Origin: Micromonospora sp. MA102
GTDB lineage: Bacteria; Actinomycetota; Actinomycetes; Mycobacteriales; Micromonosporaceae
Assembly: GCF_025460765.1 (NCBI RefSeq)
Contig: NZ_JAMWEG010000021.1
Coordinates: 52,980-116,979 of the forward strand
Reading direction: 5' to 3'
DNA: 64,000 bases
Of this stretch, positions 26,112 through 34,868 are shown piece after piece (within the stretch, counting starts at the first letter, position 1; each line of letters opens with the position of its first letter). Below the pieces are notes generated by a model. The model did not search any database. It was not told where the DNA came from and saw nothing but the letters and a program-made list of their open reading frames with translations. The translations under genes were made by a program, and so were the position numbers.

Positions 26112-27034
26112 CCCGGGTTGAGGAATTCGAACAGCTGCGGCCGCTGCTGTTCTCGATCGCCTATCGGATCCTGGGCAGCGTGAGCGAGGCCGAGGACGCG
26201 GTCCAGGAGACCTGGCTGCGCTACGACGCCTCCCCGACCCGACCCGCCTCGGTCAAGGCGTTCCTGTCGACCACGGTGTCCCGGATCTCGATCGACGTGC
26301 TGCGCTCGGCGCGGGTCCGGCGTGAGGAGTATGCCGGGCCGTGGTTCCCCGAGCCGCTGCTCACCGACCCGTACGAGGACCCGGAACGCTCGGCGGAGCT
26401 GGCCGACTCGGTATCGATGGCGGCCCTGTTGCTGCTGGAGCGGCTCAGCCCGCTCGAGCGGGCGGTCTTCGTGCTGCGGGAGGCGTTCGGGTTCAGCTTC
26501 CCGGAGATCGCGTCAGCGGTGGGGCGCTCGGAGGCGGCGTGCCGCCAGCTCGCGGTGCGGGCGCGCCGCCACATGGACGCGGGACGCCCTCGGTTTGCGG
26601 CGGATCGCCAGGAGCGAGAGGAACTCGCGGAACGCTTCTTCGACGCCTTCCGGGAAGGGGACGTCGACGGGCTGCGGGAGCTGCTCGCCGCTGACGTACA
26701 GATGGTCGGCGACAGCGGGGGCAAGGCCCCGCAGTGGGGTGGGGGCGTCTTCGGCGCGGAGAACGTGGCCCGGCTGCTGTCCGCGATCGTCGCGCCGTTC
26801 CTCCGGATCGGCGGCGTCATGGAACCGCACGAGGTGAACGGCCAGCCGGGCGCCATCTTTCGCGACCGGGACGGCAAGGTCGTCAACACCTTGACGCTCG
26901 ACATCCTCGACGGACAGATCTACGCGATCCGCGCGATGCTCAACCCCGACAAGCTCGGACACCTGGGCCGGGTGGCGGACGCCTGGACGGTCGTCCGTGA
27001 AGTGAACCAGGCCCACCGGCGGCCCATGAATTGA
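26108..27034 (+). CDS. sigJ: ECF41-type RNA polymerase sigma factor (SigJ-like) with SnoaL-like C-domain
   Basis: 308 aa. Sigma region 2 (PLLFSIAYRILGSVSEAEDAVQETWLRY, residues about 9-36) and region 4 (LSPLERAVFVLREAFGFSFPEIA) are clear. The C-terminal 120 residues form the SnoaL-like domain of ECF41 factors (FFDAFREGDVDGLRELLA), which controls the factor in place of an anti-sigma protein. Its GTG overlaps the epimerase stop, and the TGTCACA/CGTC promoter lies before the pair. The inducing signal is unknown. The internal deletion in its partner may have left the switch without its enzyme. Confidence 0.9.
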   Translation: MTRVEEFEQLRPLLFSIAYRILGSVSEAEDAVQETWLRYDASPTRPASVKAFLSTTVSRISIDVLRSARVRREEYAGPWFPEPLLTDPYEDPERSAELADSVSMAALLLLERLSPLERAVFVLREAFGFSFPEIASAVGRSEAACRQLAVRARRHMDAGRPRFAADRQEREELAERFFDAFREGDVDGLRELLAADVQMVGDSGGKAPQWGGGVFGAENVARLLSAIVAPFLRIGGVMEPHEVNGQPGAIFRDRDGKVVNTLTLDILDGQIYAIRAMLNPDKLGHLGRVADAWTVVREVNQAHRRPMN

Positions 27035-27169
27035 CCACAGGCGCCGCCAGCGCGGAGGTACACCGGCTGGTCGACGAGTTGCCGGCGTGGGCGCAGGCAC
27101 TCGACCCGCTGTGTGCAGCCTTCCGATCCGTACACCAAAAGGTTTCGTAACCAAGAAAGGACAGTCCGT

Positions 27170-27865
27170 ATGCGTATCACAGTCTTTGGAGCCAACGGTC
27201 CCACCGGCCGCCTGCTCACCGGCCAGGCACTCGCCGCCGGGCATCAGGTCGCCGCGGTCACCCGGCAGCCGGACTCGTTCCCGCTGCACCATGATCGCCT
27301 TGAGGTGGTCGGTGCCGACGTGCTCGATCCGGTGGCCGTCGACGCCGCGGTCGCAAAGCGGGATGCGGTGCTGTCGACGCTCGGGGTGCCCGCTGGGAAG
27401 GAACCGATCAGCACCTATTCGCGTGGTGTGGCCAATATTGTCGCCGCGATGGAACGGCATCGCGTGCGTCGCCTCGTCGTGGTCAGCTCAAGCGGGGTCG
27501 CCCCGCGCTCGTACTCCGATGGCGGGTTCCTGTTCAACCGAGTACTACTGCCGTACGTCACGCGGGTGCTGGGTAGAACGCTGTACGACGACATGCGGCG
27601 GATGGAAACGCTGGTCCGCGCCAGCGATCTGGACTGGACGATCGTGCGCCCGAGCGGGCTCTACCACCTGCCGTCGCCCACCGACTACACCCTCGTGGAG
27701 GGCCACGCCGACGGCAGGTTCACCGCCCGTGTAGACCTGGCCGCGAGCATGCTGGCTCTGCTGGACGACGACCGCCGCCTCCGCACCACCGTCAGCGTCA
27801 TCACCACCATCGACAACCCCACCTTGCCCCAGTGGATCCGCCGCGAAGCACTCGCCAAGAGCTAA
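27170..27865 (+). CDS. NAD(P)-binding atypical SDR oxidoreductase
   Basis: 231 aa, NmrA/SDR_a5-like. The dinucleotide-binding motif is ITVFGANGPTGRLL at the start, followed by LVVVSSSGVA and DWTIVRPSGLY, typical of NAD(P)H-binding flavin-reductase-like or quinone-oxidoreductase-like proteins. The substrate is unknown; this family often takes part in stress responses or quinone sensing. ATG 27170 is used; an AAGAAAGGA ribosome site lies 8 bp upstream. The 135 bp before it carry a short remnant-like peptide (VHRLVDELPAW) with no gene. No regulator is adjacent. Confidence 0.82.
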   Translation: MRITVFGANGPTGRLLTGQALAAGHQVAAVTRQPDSFPLHHDRLEVVGADVLDPVAVDAAVAKRDAVLSTLGVPAGKEPISTYSRGVANIVAAMERHRVRRLVVVSSSGVAPRSYSDGGFLFNRVLLPYVTRVLGRTLYDDMRRMETLVRASDLDWTIVRPSGLYHLPSPTDYTLVEGHADGRFTARVDLAASMLALLDDDRRLRTTVSVITTIDNPTLPQWIRREALAKS

Positions 27866-28391
27866 GCCGATTCGTCCGCATCCCGCCGAGGCGCTGGTAG
27901 CGGTCAGCGGATTCCCGCCCTCATCAACGCCGTCAACCAGCTCGGACGGCCTGCACGGATGTTGACCTGGCGTTGCAGCGTCCGCGCGGGTTTGCGGCAG
28001 ATGCGGATGTCCGGGAAGGGGTCGTTGAGCGATACGACCATGGTGTCCGGGCCGCTTCGGATCAGATCTGAGCCGCTTTCATTGGCGCGAATGCCGTCTG
28101 ACGTTGTGGTCAACGGTTCCGGGTGTGCGGAGGCGGCAGCCGGAACAGGCCCGTCAGCCTGCGCAGAGCCTCGCCGTCGCCGGACGCCGAGGCGGCGCCG
28201 CTCTCGATGGCCTCGGTGAAGGTAAGGCCTTGGCCCAGACCGTGATCGCCGAGGCCGACCGGGACCCCGGCCCGGGCAAGCGGCTGTCGGACGACAACTG
28301 GCCTGCTACCCCGCGGCACGACAGCGCCTCGCTGTTGTAACCGCCGTGCGCCTTGATCCTGCTGGGAACGCCGTGGCGGCTGGGAAGGCGG
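27866..28391. other. 526-bp intergenic, nothing recognised
   Basis: Several short frames overlap on both strands. A - strand frame at 27904-28113 (69 codons, containing DTMVVSLNDPFPDIRIC) has mildly protein-like composition but no known domain and no ribosome site. Nothing here is supported as a gene. Confidence 0.35.
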
Positions 28392-29000
28392 TCAGGGGCG
28401 TTCGATGCGCACCGGATCGCCCCGTACCAACTCGTCGTGGACGCGCCATCGGGCGGTCACGACCGCCCGCCCGGCCGCCTCGTCACCGGCCGCGAGCCGC
28501 TGCCGCAGCAGTCGCAGCGCGATGCCCCGGTTGAGGCCGAACTGCCGCTCGGTGTCGACCACCACGACGGTACCGGTCGGGCGGTGGGTGGCCCGCACGG
28601 CGGTGCTGGCCTTGTTGCGGTGCTGGCCGCCCGGCCCGCCGGTACGTACGGCCACCACCTCCACGTCCGCCTCGATGAACGGGGTCACCGGCGCGTCGAC
28701 CTCGCACCGCCGGGCGGTGACGTACCAGTTCTTCCGGCCATGGCCGGCACGGTATGGGCTGGGCGCCTGCCAGCACAGGGTCCCGGTCCAGCCGACGGCG
28801 AACGCCTCCGCACCCGCGCCGGTGAGCCGGATCAGCACCGACCGGTAGGTGCCGGGCCGGTCGCCGGAGACGCTTTCCAGCCGTACTACGCCCACATCGT
28901 GGCGGGCGGCGTCGGCGTCCAGCCGGCGCAGCAGCCGGGCCAGCGCCCACGCGCACTCCTGCGGGCCCCGGCCGGACGACAGCAGCAGATGCGGGCTCAC
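28392..29000 (-). CDS. prfH: PrfH-type peptide chain release factor homologue
   Basis: 202 aa. The GGQ motif of class I release factors is present (TGGPGGQHRNKASTAVRATH, residues about 125-144). The codon-recognition domain of RF1/RF2 is absent, as expected for PrfH. The GTG start at 29000 overlaps the rtcB stop (GTGA), so the pair is cotranslated. In other bacteria RtcB2-PrfH restores ribosomes whose 16S rRNA was cut in the decoding centre by toxins such as colicin E3: PrfH releases the stalled peptide and RtcB2 reseals the RNA. The same role here is inferred from gene pairing and motif conservation. Confidence 0.85.
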   Translation of the reverse strand: MSPHLLLSSGRGPQECAWALARLLRRLDADAARHDVGVVRLESVSGDRPGTYRSVLIRLTGAGAEAFAVGWTGTLCWQAPSPYRAGHGRKNWYVTARRCEVDAPVTPFIEADVEVVAVRTGGPGGQHRNKASTAVRATHRPTGTVVVVDTERQFGLNRGIALRLLRQRLAAGDEAAGRAVVTARWRVHDELVRGDPVRIERP

Positions 29001-30199
29001 CGCCGCCCCCGCCGCCGGTGCTCGGCCTGCCCGCGCTCGGGTCGCCGGTCGCCGCGGGCCGCCACGCCCACGTCCGGCGTCTTGTAGGTGACCAGTGGGA
29101 CCGTGGTCGCCACCGGGGTCGCCAGCCCGTGGCCCACCAGGTCGGCGATTACCTGCTCGATCCGCTTGTACGCGGTCGGCGCCTCCTCGAACAGCAGCTG
29201 CCGGTCGCCGCAGACCACCAGCGAACCCACCGGGGTGCGGCGCAGCTCCTCGACCGTGTGCTTGGCCCGGCCCCGGCGCAACGCGTCGGCCCGGGACATC
29301 TTGCGGCCCGCCCCGTGTGCCACCGAGTGGTTGGCCTGCGCGCCCGCGTGCGCGGCCACAAGGTACGACGGGGTGCCGCGGGTGCCGGCGACGAGCACGT
29401 CCCGGCCGTCGCCCGGCGCCGCGCCCTTGCGGTGCAGGTAGTGCCCGTCGCGTACCTCGACCAGGTTGTGGCACTGGTCCACGACCGGCGCCGTCGGCTC
29501 GGCACCCAGCGCGATCGCGGTCCGGGCGGCCAGCAGCCGCCGGTTGAGCGAACCCCAGCGCACAGCGTCGTCGTGCCGCGCCAGGTACGCGGCCGGGTCG
29601 CCGGCGGGCCCGGCGCCTCGCAGCTCAGCGTGCTCACGCAGGATCCGCTCGCCGAGTCCGCGCGAACCGCTGTGCACGACGAGAACCGTGTCGCCGGCGG
29701 CGAGCTGAAGCCGCGCGGCGTGGCCCGGGTCGAGGATCTCGCCGACGCGGGCCAGCTCAACGAAGTGGTTGCCCCGCCCGACGGTACCGAGACCGTCGAG
29801 GTGGCCGGCGGGGACGTCACCGTCCAGCACGGACCAGGCTGGGTCGTCGGCGTCCCGATCCGGGTCGAGCGAGCGGTCCAGGTCGGGGAAGCGGGCGGCG
29901 AGCCGCTCCGGCACGACCCGCTTCAGCGCGATCGGGAAGACGGCGATGCCGCAGCCGATGTCCGAGCCGACCAGGTGCGGGTAGAGCACGGTCGAGGCCA
30001 TCGCGGCGCCGATCGGGGCGCCCTTGCCGGGGTGCAGATCCGGCATGCCGGCGACATGGACCATGCCGTCGAGGGTGGCAACCTGGCGGCACTGGTCGAC
30101 GGCGTCGGACTCGACCCAGCTGGTCGGGGAGGCGAAGACGGTGACGGTGGCAGGGGTGGGTGCCGGCAGGTACTCCTGCCGGAAAGGCTGAACGGACAA
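28997..30199 (-). CDS. rtcB: RtcB-family RNA ligase (RtcB2-like, PrfH partner)
   Basis: 400 aa, the short RtcB form. Metal- and GTP-binding motifs are intact: DLHPGKGAPIGAAM, GSDIGCGI, GRGNHFVEL, HSGSRGLGE, HRKGAA, and AHGAGRKMSR with the His that is normally guanylylated. It joins RNA 2',3'-cyclic phosphate (or 3'-phosphate) ends to 5'-OH ends in a GTP- and Mn-dependent reaction. Being immediately upstream of prfH marks it as the repair-type RtcB2. The start is TTG 30199, with GAGAAG about 11 bp upstream; no better in-frame start was seen. The C-terminal tail after VTYKTPDV is Arg-rich and divergent. Confidence 0.88.
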   Translation of the reverse strand: MSVQPFRQEYLPAPTPATVTVFASPTSWVESDAVDQCRQVATLDGMVHVAGMPDLHPGKGAPIGAAMASTVLYPHLVGSDIGCGIAVFPIALKRVVPERLAARFPDLDRSLDPDRDADDPAWSVLDGDVPAGHLDGLGTVGRGNHFVELARVGEILDPGHAARLQLAAGDTVLVVHSGSRGLGERILREHAELRGAGPAGDPAAYLARHDDAVRWGSLNRRLLAARTAIALGAEPTAPVVDQCHNLVEVRDGHYLHRKGAAPGDGRDVLVAGTRGTPSYLVAAHAGAQANHSVAHGAGRKMSRADALRRGRAKHTVEELRRTPVGSLVVCGDRQLLFEEAPTAYKRIEQVIADLVGHGLATPVATTVPLVTYKTPDVGVAARGDRRPERGQAEHRRRGRR

Positions 30200-30676
30200 G
30201 GACGATCACTTCTCGCCAAAGGTGGGATGGCCGGCCGCCGATCGCGATGGCGTGGCGGCGAGGAAGGTGCTGCCCTCAGAACGTCATGCCACCCAGCGTC
30301 CCGGCGTTCACCGTCGCCGGCAACCGACTTTCGGGTCCGCCGTCCAGGCGGGCCACCCCACCGCCCGAGAACGGCCTCGCCCGGTCTAGGTGAGCTGCTC
30401 TCAGACGAGCGGGATGGCGCCGAAGCGCGCAGCCCGGGTTGGCTATCGGTTCGTCGATCCCGGCACAAACCCAAACCCAACGGTCCAGGTCAGTAGGGTT
30501 TGGAGCCCTCGAGTCGCCTATCGAGTCGAACCCCAACCCGAGTTGGCTTGGATTAGTGAGCATCTCCGGCGTGAAGTGGATGCGTGCGAGGGCGTGGCTG
30601 AGCGGTGAAGTGCGATGGGGTGGCGGTCGCGAAAGGGCTCGGGCCAGGCGGGAGTAGTTTCCGCTGATCCGGTTGT
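30200..30676. other. 477-bp intergenic upstream of rtcB
   Basis: No gene was recognised. The region must hold the rtcB-prfH promoter, but no convincing -10/-35 pair and no RtcR-type (sigma-54) element was seen. Base composition between 30440 and 30560 is less GC-rich than the surroundings. Confidence 0.35.
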
Positions 30677-31315
30677 CTAGCAACTGCCTGGCGGCCATCC
30701 GGGGTCGCCGTGGGTCTTTGCGGAGCGGCTGCCTCGCGCGTCGTCACAACTTCGGGCGGCGTGTCGGCGGGCGCGAAGAGCGTGACCAACGAGCAGGGCG
30801 CACAGCGAGGACATGGCGAGAATGCCAATGTACAGACCCCAACCGACGTCGTAGCGCAGGCCGTCGAGGTGCAGGATCTGTAGCCGATCATGGGCGATAT
30901 CGCCAATGTGGCCGCCTGAACCGGTGGTCCATCCGCCGGCGCCGACAGTGTCGGCGCGGGGGATGTCGATCCAGGTCCAGAGCACGAACACGATGCCAAG
31001 GAAGGAGAGTGTGGGAGGTGCCCATCGTAGGGACGCCCACCTTGGCGGCTGACGATCGATGCGGGCCGGCAGGATCGCGGCTGCGCCCGAGGTCGCGCTG
31101 AGCATGAGGGCCATGCTCCAGGCCGTGGACGCAGCCCATGCCGACCTGTTGGTCTCGTAGCTGTTCACCCCGTTCGTGGAAGCGGCCCAACCTGACTGGA
31201 ACCAGGGAAGAAAGCCACTTATCAGGACGGCCAGTGTGGCACCGCCGATCGCCGGCTCAAATCGCGATCGAGCGGTGGCGGTGCGTGAGCCGGTGCTGAG
31301 GTCGTCAGTCGTCAT
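30677..31315 (-). CDS. integral membrane protein of unknown function
   Basis: 212 aa with about four hydrophobic segments (GATLAVLISGFLPWF, WSMALMLSATSGAAAIL, LSFLGIVFVLWTWI, GLYIGILAMSSLCALLVG). The loop before the last helix contains GAGGW, GSGG and a DGLRYDVGWG motif. The layout resembles small actinobacterial membrane proteins of unassigned function. The C-terminal tail is Arg-rich. ATG 31315 is used. It is 100 bp downstream of another membrane protein gene on the same strand, so the two may be cotranscribed. Confidence 0.65.
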   Translation of the reverse strand: MTTDDLSTGSRTATARSRFEPAIGGATLAVLISGFLPWFQSGWAASTNGVNSYETNRSAWAASTAWSMALMLSATSGAAAILPARIDRQPPRWASLRWAPPTLSFLGIVFVLWTWIDIPRADTVGAGGWTTGSGGHIGDIAHDRLQILHLDGLRYDVGWGLYIGILAMSSLCALLVGHALRARRHAARSCDDARGSRSAKTHGDPGWPPGSC

Positions 31316-31415
31316 CGTCGTCAGTGTCCCTGGGAGGCTGCTCCCACCACATCCGCGGGATGTTCTCGACCTGCAGGTCGGGTCCCGGGCTGGGCAGGCG
31401 CGGGCCGCGGGAAGG

Positions 31416-31934
31416 TCAGGACGAGAGGCGGTCGGCCAGGTCGTGTCGGTTGGTCGCGGCGAACCAGCCGCGAACCTGGGGGCGGCTGGTCAGGAACAGC
31501 AGCGCGACCGCCACGAGCACCTTGGCGACGTTGACCGCCCGCAACCACCAGGGCAACGGCTGGAACAGGGTCAGGCCGGAGCCGAGCAGCACGACCACCG
31601 AGACGAGGACCACCTGCCGATACGCCTTGCGCTGGCCCATCCGCAACCCGTGAATCAGCCACAGGTAGGCGAGCGCGACCAGCGCCACGGGCAGCATGCG
31701 GGACCACGCCGAGGAGCGCATCGTCTCTCGGGCGGCGGCCAGGTCGGTGCCGGCGGGCAGGTCGAGGTGGGCGAGCCGGTAGTCCAGCAGCTGCTCCTGG
31801 AAGACCAGCATCAAGGCGGCGAGCAGGGCGCTCAGGGCCAGGTTGGCGAGCATGAGCACGACCATGCGGCGCACGTGCGGCGGCGTGGCCGTGGCGGCGT
31901 CGGGATCGGTGGCGGGAGCGTCCGGTGTCGTCAT
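31416..31934 (-). CDS. small integral membrane protein of unknown function
   Basis: 172 aa with four predicted transmembrane segments (MVVLMLANLALSALLAALML, MLPVALVALAYLWLI, VVLVSVVVLLGSGLTLF, NVAKVLVAVALLFLT) after a 23-residue Pro/Ala-rich N-terminal tail. Hydrophobic pattern and length match a group of uncharacterised actinobacterial membrane proteins. No catalytic motif is visible. It is the likely first gene of a two-gene unit with 30677-31315. Confidence 0.68.
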   Translation of the reverse strand: MTTPDAPATDPDAATATPPHVRRMVVLMLANLALSALLAALMLVFQEQLLDYRLAHLDLPAGTDLAAARETMRSSAWSRMLPVALVALAYLWLIHGLRMGQRKAYRQVVLVSVVVLLGSGLTLFQPLPWWLRAVNVAKVLVAVALLFLTSRPQVRGWFAATNRHDLADRLSS

Positions 31935-32284
31935 CGGCAGGGATCAGATCACACGACGCCTTCCCGCGCTGCCCCAGTTTCCCGCGAGTTCGCTCGGTCA
32001 GCGAACTCGGCGGCCGGAGCCCGTACATCTGACGCCGCCGCCGTACAACTGCTCGTGGATACGCGCACCAGGCGGTTCGACAACTTGCGCCGCCATCATC
32101 GCCGCCGCCGAACCCGCCATCGGACGGCAACGGGCCATTTGGCAACGCCCACCCTCCACCGCCAACTTGACCCCACCCCAAAGTCACGCGTCAATCACCG
32201 CCGTACCCCAACCGAACCGATCGGAGTAACCCATGGCCTGGGTGGAAAAGCGCGGCCCCGCTAGCGACGGAGAGGAGGAGGTGG
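31935..32284. other. 350-bp intergenic, nothing recognised
   Basis: No frame with a known domain was seen. The region lies between the membrane-protein gene and a decayed gene on the same strand and contains many CCGCCG-type low-complexity triplets. Confidence 0.35.
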
Positions 32285-32676
32285 GTGAACGCGTCGTCCG
32301 TAGCGCCGTGTAGAGGTCGACGACGGTGATCCCGGCGAGGTGTAGATCAGGCGCCGCCGTCGTTCCCCCCGGCGGCGACTCATGGCCCAACCGCAGGCAG
32401 CCAGGTCCATGATGTCCCCGGCGACCCGCGTCCACGTCCCCCACCGGCCCGGCGCGGGACCAGCAGTGCGGCGGCGTGGCCCAGCTCCCGTACCCCGGCG
32501 GCCCGCAGGACGGTCCGCGCCGTGCGGGAGTCGTCGACGCCGCACAGCCGGCTGAGCCTCGACGTCGCGGCGAAGGCTGCCGCGCCGAGGCCGAGACTGA
32601 ACCAACCCAGCATCCGGGCTGTGCCTTGTGATCGGCGGTCAGGGGTTTCCCGCTCGATGCCCAGGGCGTCGTTCAC
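32285..32676 (-). pseudogene. frameshifted cyclase/dehydrase-like membrane protein gene
   Basis: A GTG at 32676 starts NDALGIERETPDRRSQ, followed by ARMLGWFSLGLGAAAFA and CGVDDSRTARTVLRAAGVRELGHAA. These match the front of actinobacterial proteins annotated as cyclase/dehydrase. Homology then jumps to a second frame (TWTRVAGDIMDLAACGWAM) and to a third (HLAGITVVDLYTALRTT). Two frameshifts therefore break the gene. Confidence 0.7.
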
Positions 32677-32898
32677 GAGTTCGACGGTGTCGCCGACCTC
32701 GATCACCTCGCCGAGGTTCTCGTGCCCGAGCACCCGGCCCGGCTGCATGTCCGTGCGTCCGTCGTACCTGTGCAGGTCAGAGCCGCAGGTGTCGGTCGTG
32801 GTGATCCGGACGAGAGCGTCCGCCGGTCGCTCGAGCCGGGCGTCCGGCACCTCCTTCACGCTCACCGTCTTCGGTCCGTAGTAGACGACAGCCTTCAT
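32677..32898 (-). pseudogene. N-terminal fragment of a zinc-dependent alcohol dehydrogenase
   Basis: ATG 32898 starts MKAVVYYGPKTVSVKEVPDA, and the frame continues with the zinc-site segment TTDTCGSDLHRYDG (Cys ligand) and GRVLGHENLGEVIEVG. This is the first 74 residues of a formaldehyde-dehydrogenase-like MDR (normally about 380 aa). The frame then runs directly into the start of the cyclase-like pseudogene, so a deletion has fused the two. It diverges from the TMEM175-like gene at 32999. Confidence 0.75.
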
Positions 32899-32998
32899 TC
32901 GTGCCCCAGTGATGCCAGCTTCTCCGAGACGTCTGATCCGCATTCGGCGCGGCCGCGCCCGGCTGTTTACCGCGGGCGCCCGTGGGTAGGCGCGCTCG

Positions 32999-33682
32999 GT
33001 GAGCGGGCCAGACACGGACCTGGGCACCCGGTCGGACACCAGCCGTGCCGTGGCGTTCAGCGACGCCATCTTCGCCATCATTATCACGCTGCTGGTCCTG
33101 GATCTCCGGGTGCCGAACGTCCCGCCCGGCCGCCTTTTGTCCGGGCTGCTCGGCCAGTGGCCGGCGTACGTCGCGTATCTCGCGTCCTACTCGTACGTGG
33201 CCGTCGTCTGGCTCAACCACAAGGCGGCGTTCAACCGCGTCCAGCAGATCGATCGCGGCCTGCACTGGATGAACCTGCTGGTGCTGTTCACCACGGCGCT
33301 GCTGCCGTTTCCGACCATCGTCGTGTCGCACGCACTGCAGGAGCACGACAACGCGGACCAGCGTGTGGCCATCGCCTTCTACGCGCTGATCGGCGCGTTG
33401 CTGTGCGCGACTTGGCTGGCGTTCTACCACTACCTGGCCCGGCACCCCGACCTGCTGAAGGAGCAGGTGAAGCACGGGTTCTTCCACGTCGAGCGGATCC
33501 GGGCCCTCGTCGGGATCGTTCTGTACGTCCTGGCGGGCGTGGTCGGCTACCTGGTGGCGCCGCTGGTCGGCCTCGCCATCTTCCTCCTCCCGCCCGTCTT
33601 CTACGCCGTCACCAGCGCCGGCCTGTACCAGTTCCGGGTGACCCGCCGGATCACCCACCGCCCTCCGCCACCACCCGGCTGA
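32999..33682 (+). CDS. TMEM175-family (DUF1211) membrane protein, putative potassium channel
   Basis: 227 aa with six hydrophobic segments. Helix 1 carries the family signature as RAVAFSDAIFAIIITLLVLDL (residues about 16-36); the usual FSDG is FSDA here. Bacterial TMEM175 proteins form tetrameric K+ leak channels with one such repeat per subunit, which agrees with this length. GTG 32999 is the start; the ribosome site is weak. The gene diverges from a truncated alcohol dehydrogenase gene 100 bp away. Confidence 0.8.
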   Translation: MSGPDTDLGTRSDTSRAVAFSDAIFAIIITLLVLDLRVPNVPPGRLLSGLLGQWPAYVAYLASYSYVAVVWLNHKAAFNRVQQIDRGLHWMNLLVLFTTALLPFPTIVVSHALQEHDNADQRVAIAFYALIGALLCATWLAFYHYLARHPDLLKEQVKHGFFHVERIRALVGIVLYVLAGVVGYLVAPLVGLAIFLLPPVFYAVTSAGLYQFRVTRRITHRPPPPPG

Positions 33683-33755
33683 GGGCGGGGGAACCACCGT
33701 TTCACCCCGGCGGGCGCGGGTACCCGCCGCAATCCGGTTCGAGAGGGGATCCGAG

Positions 33756-34163
33756 GTGGACTACACCGAGTTCATCCAGTCCGTGGCAGCGCGACCGAAG
33801 GTCCCGCCGGGGCAGGCGGAACCTGTCACCCGCGCCACGCTCGAGACGTTGGCAGAACGGATCACTGGCGGCCAGGCGAGAGACCTCGCCTCCCAGCTCC
33901 CTGAGGAGCTACGAGGCCTGGTGGATAGGCCCACCGAAGACCCGGAACGGTTCGGGCTCGCCGAATTCTTCGAACGGGTCCAGTCACGGGCCGGGGTGGA
34001 TCGCCAGGTGGCAACCGATGGAGCACGGGCCGTGCTGGATACCCTTCGTGAGTCGGCCAGCGCGAAGGAGTACGGAGACTTTGTCGACCAGTTGCCGCAG
34101 GAGTTCTGGCAGTTGACCGGGCCGGGGACGGGACGGCTCCAGCCCCGCCGGGTCGGCACCTAG
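33756..34163 (+). CDS. DUF2267 domain protein
   Basis: 135 aa. The protein is almost entirely a DUF2267 domain: MDYTEFIQSVAAR at the start, two repeats of an ATLETLAERI / ARAVLDTLRE type helix, and LPEELRGL / LPQEFWQL repeats about 65 residues apart. The biochemical function is unknown; these proteins often sit near stress or membrane genes. GTG 33756 is used, preceded by GAGAGGGGAT. It lies 73 bp after the TMEM175-like gene and may share its transcript. Confidence 0.82.
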   Translation: MDYTEFIQSVAARPKVPPGQAEPVTRATLETLAERITGGQARDLASQLPEELRGLVDRPTEDPERFGLAEFFERVQSRAGVDRQVATDGARAVLDTLRESASAKEYGDFVDQLPQEFWQLTGPGTGRLQPRRVGT

Positions 34164-34439
34164 CTCGGACGGGCTTACCCGCCAGAAAGCTCGGGCGGTA
34201 GCGGCGGAGGCCCCGCTAGTCTCCGCCATTCATGGCGGTGGAGGATGCCAACGCCCGTTGGAATCAGAGGGACGCTATCTGCGGCTGCCCTGCCCGTCGA
34301 ACGGCGGCACAGGGTCGGCGACCTGCGAACCCATCTCCTCGTGCCGGTACGGAAGCGGACCGGCGCCGACCGCTGGTTCGCTGTGCCCCGTACGCCACCG
34401 GGTTGGCGCTGGACGGGGCCTCGTGTCCGGGCTGACTCT

Positions 34440-34765
34440 CACGGTGCCGTATGCGCGGCGGTCGACGTCATCACCGAGGCGGGCCTGACCGGGCCGGTCG
34501 GCGTCCGGCTCGACTCCGGATGCCTCGCCGCGTTGGCCGTGCAGGCCGACCCGATCCTCGACGGCCGGGCGGGCCCAGGCACAGATCGTGGCGAGCGGCA
34601 GCCTCGACGAAGACGTCATCGCCGCGCTCGTGGCCCAGGACCGCCGATCGACGCGTACGGCGTCGGCACTCGCATGGGCGTCTCATACCAAGCGCTGTCC
34701 TGGAGCGGCCCGTACAAGCTGGTGGCGGTCGGCGGCCCGCAGGCTGGCCGACCGACGCCACTGAC
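34440..34765 (+). pseudogene. pncB: decayed nicotinate phosphoribosyltransferase fragment
   Basis: One frame reads GPVGVRLDSGCLAALAVQAD, a second AQIVASGSLDEDVIAALVAQ, and the first frame returns with IDAYGVGTRMGVSYQ and GPYKLVAVGG. In this order they match the conserved GAVRLDSGDL, IVVSGDLDEY and YGVGTxL...YKLVA blocks of PncB. Only the central to C-terminal part is left, with at least two frameshifts. The 275 bp before it (34164-34439) hold no recognisable sequence. Confidence 0.72.
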
Positions 34766-34868
34766 CGTCACCGTCAGCCCGGCGGCGCCCACCGCCCTCC
34801 ATTGCCGGATCGCCGAGCGGACGGCGCGGACGTGGACCGGGTGCCGTCCGCCGAAACGGTCGGTGACG

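Noticed and set aside
27035..27169. Peptide VHRLVDELPAW before the SDR-like gene
   Set aside because: It is too short to assign; it might be a remnant of a small protein gene, but no start or family is clear.
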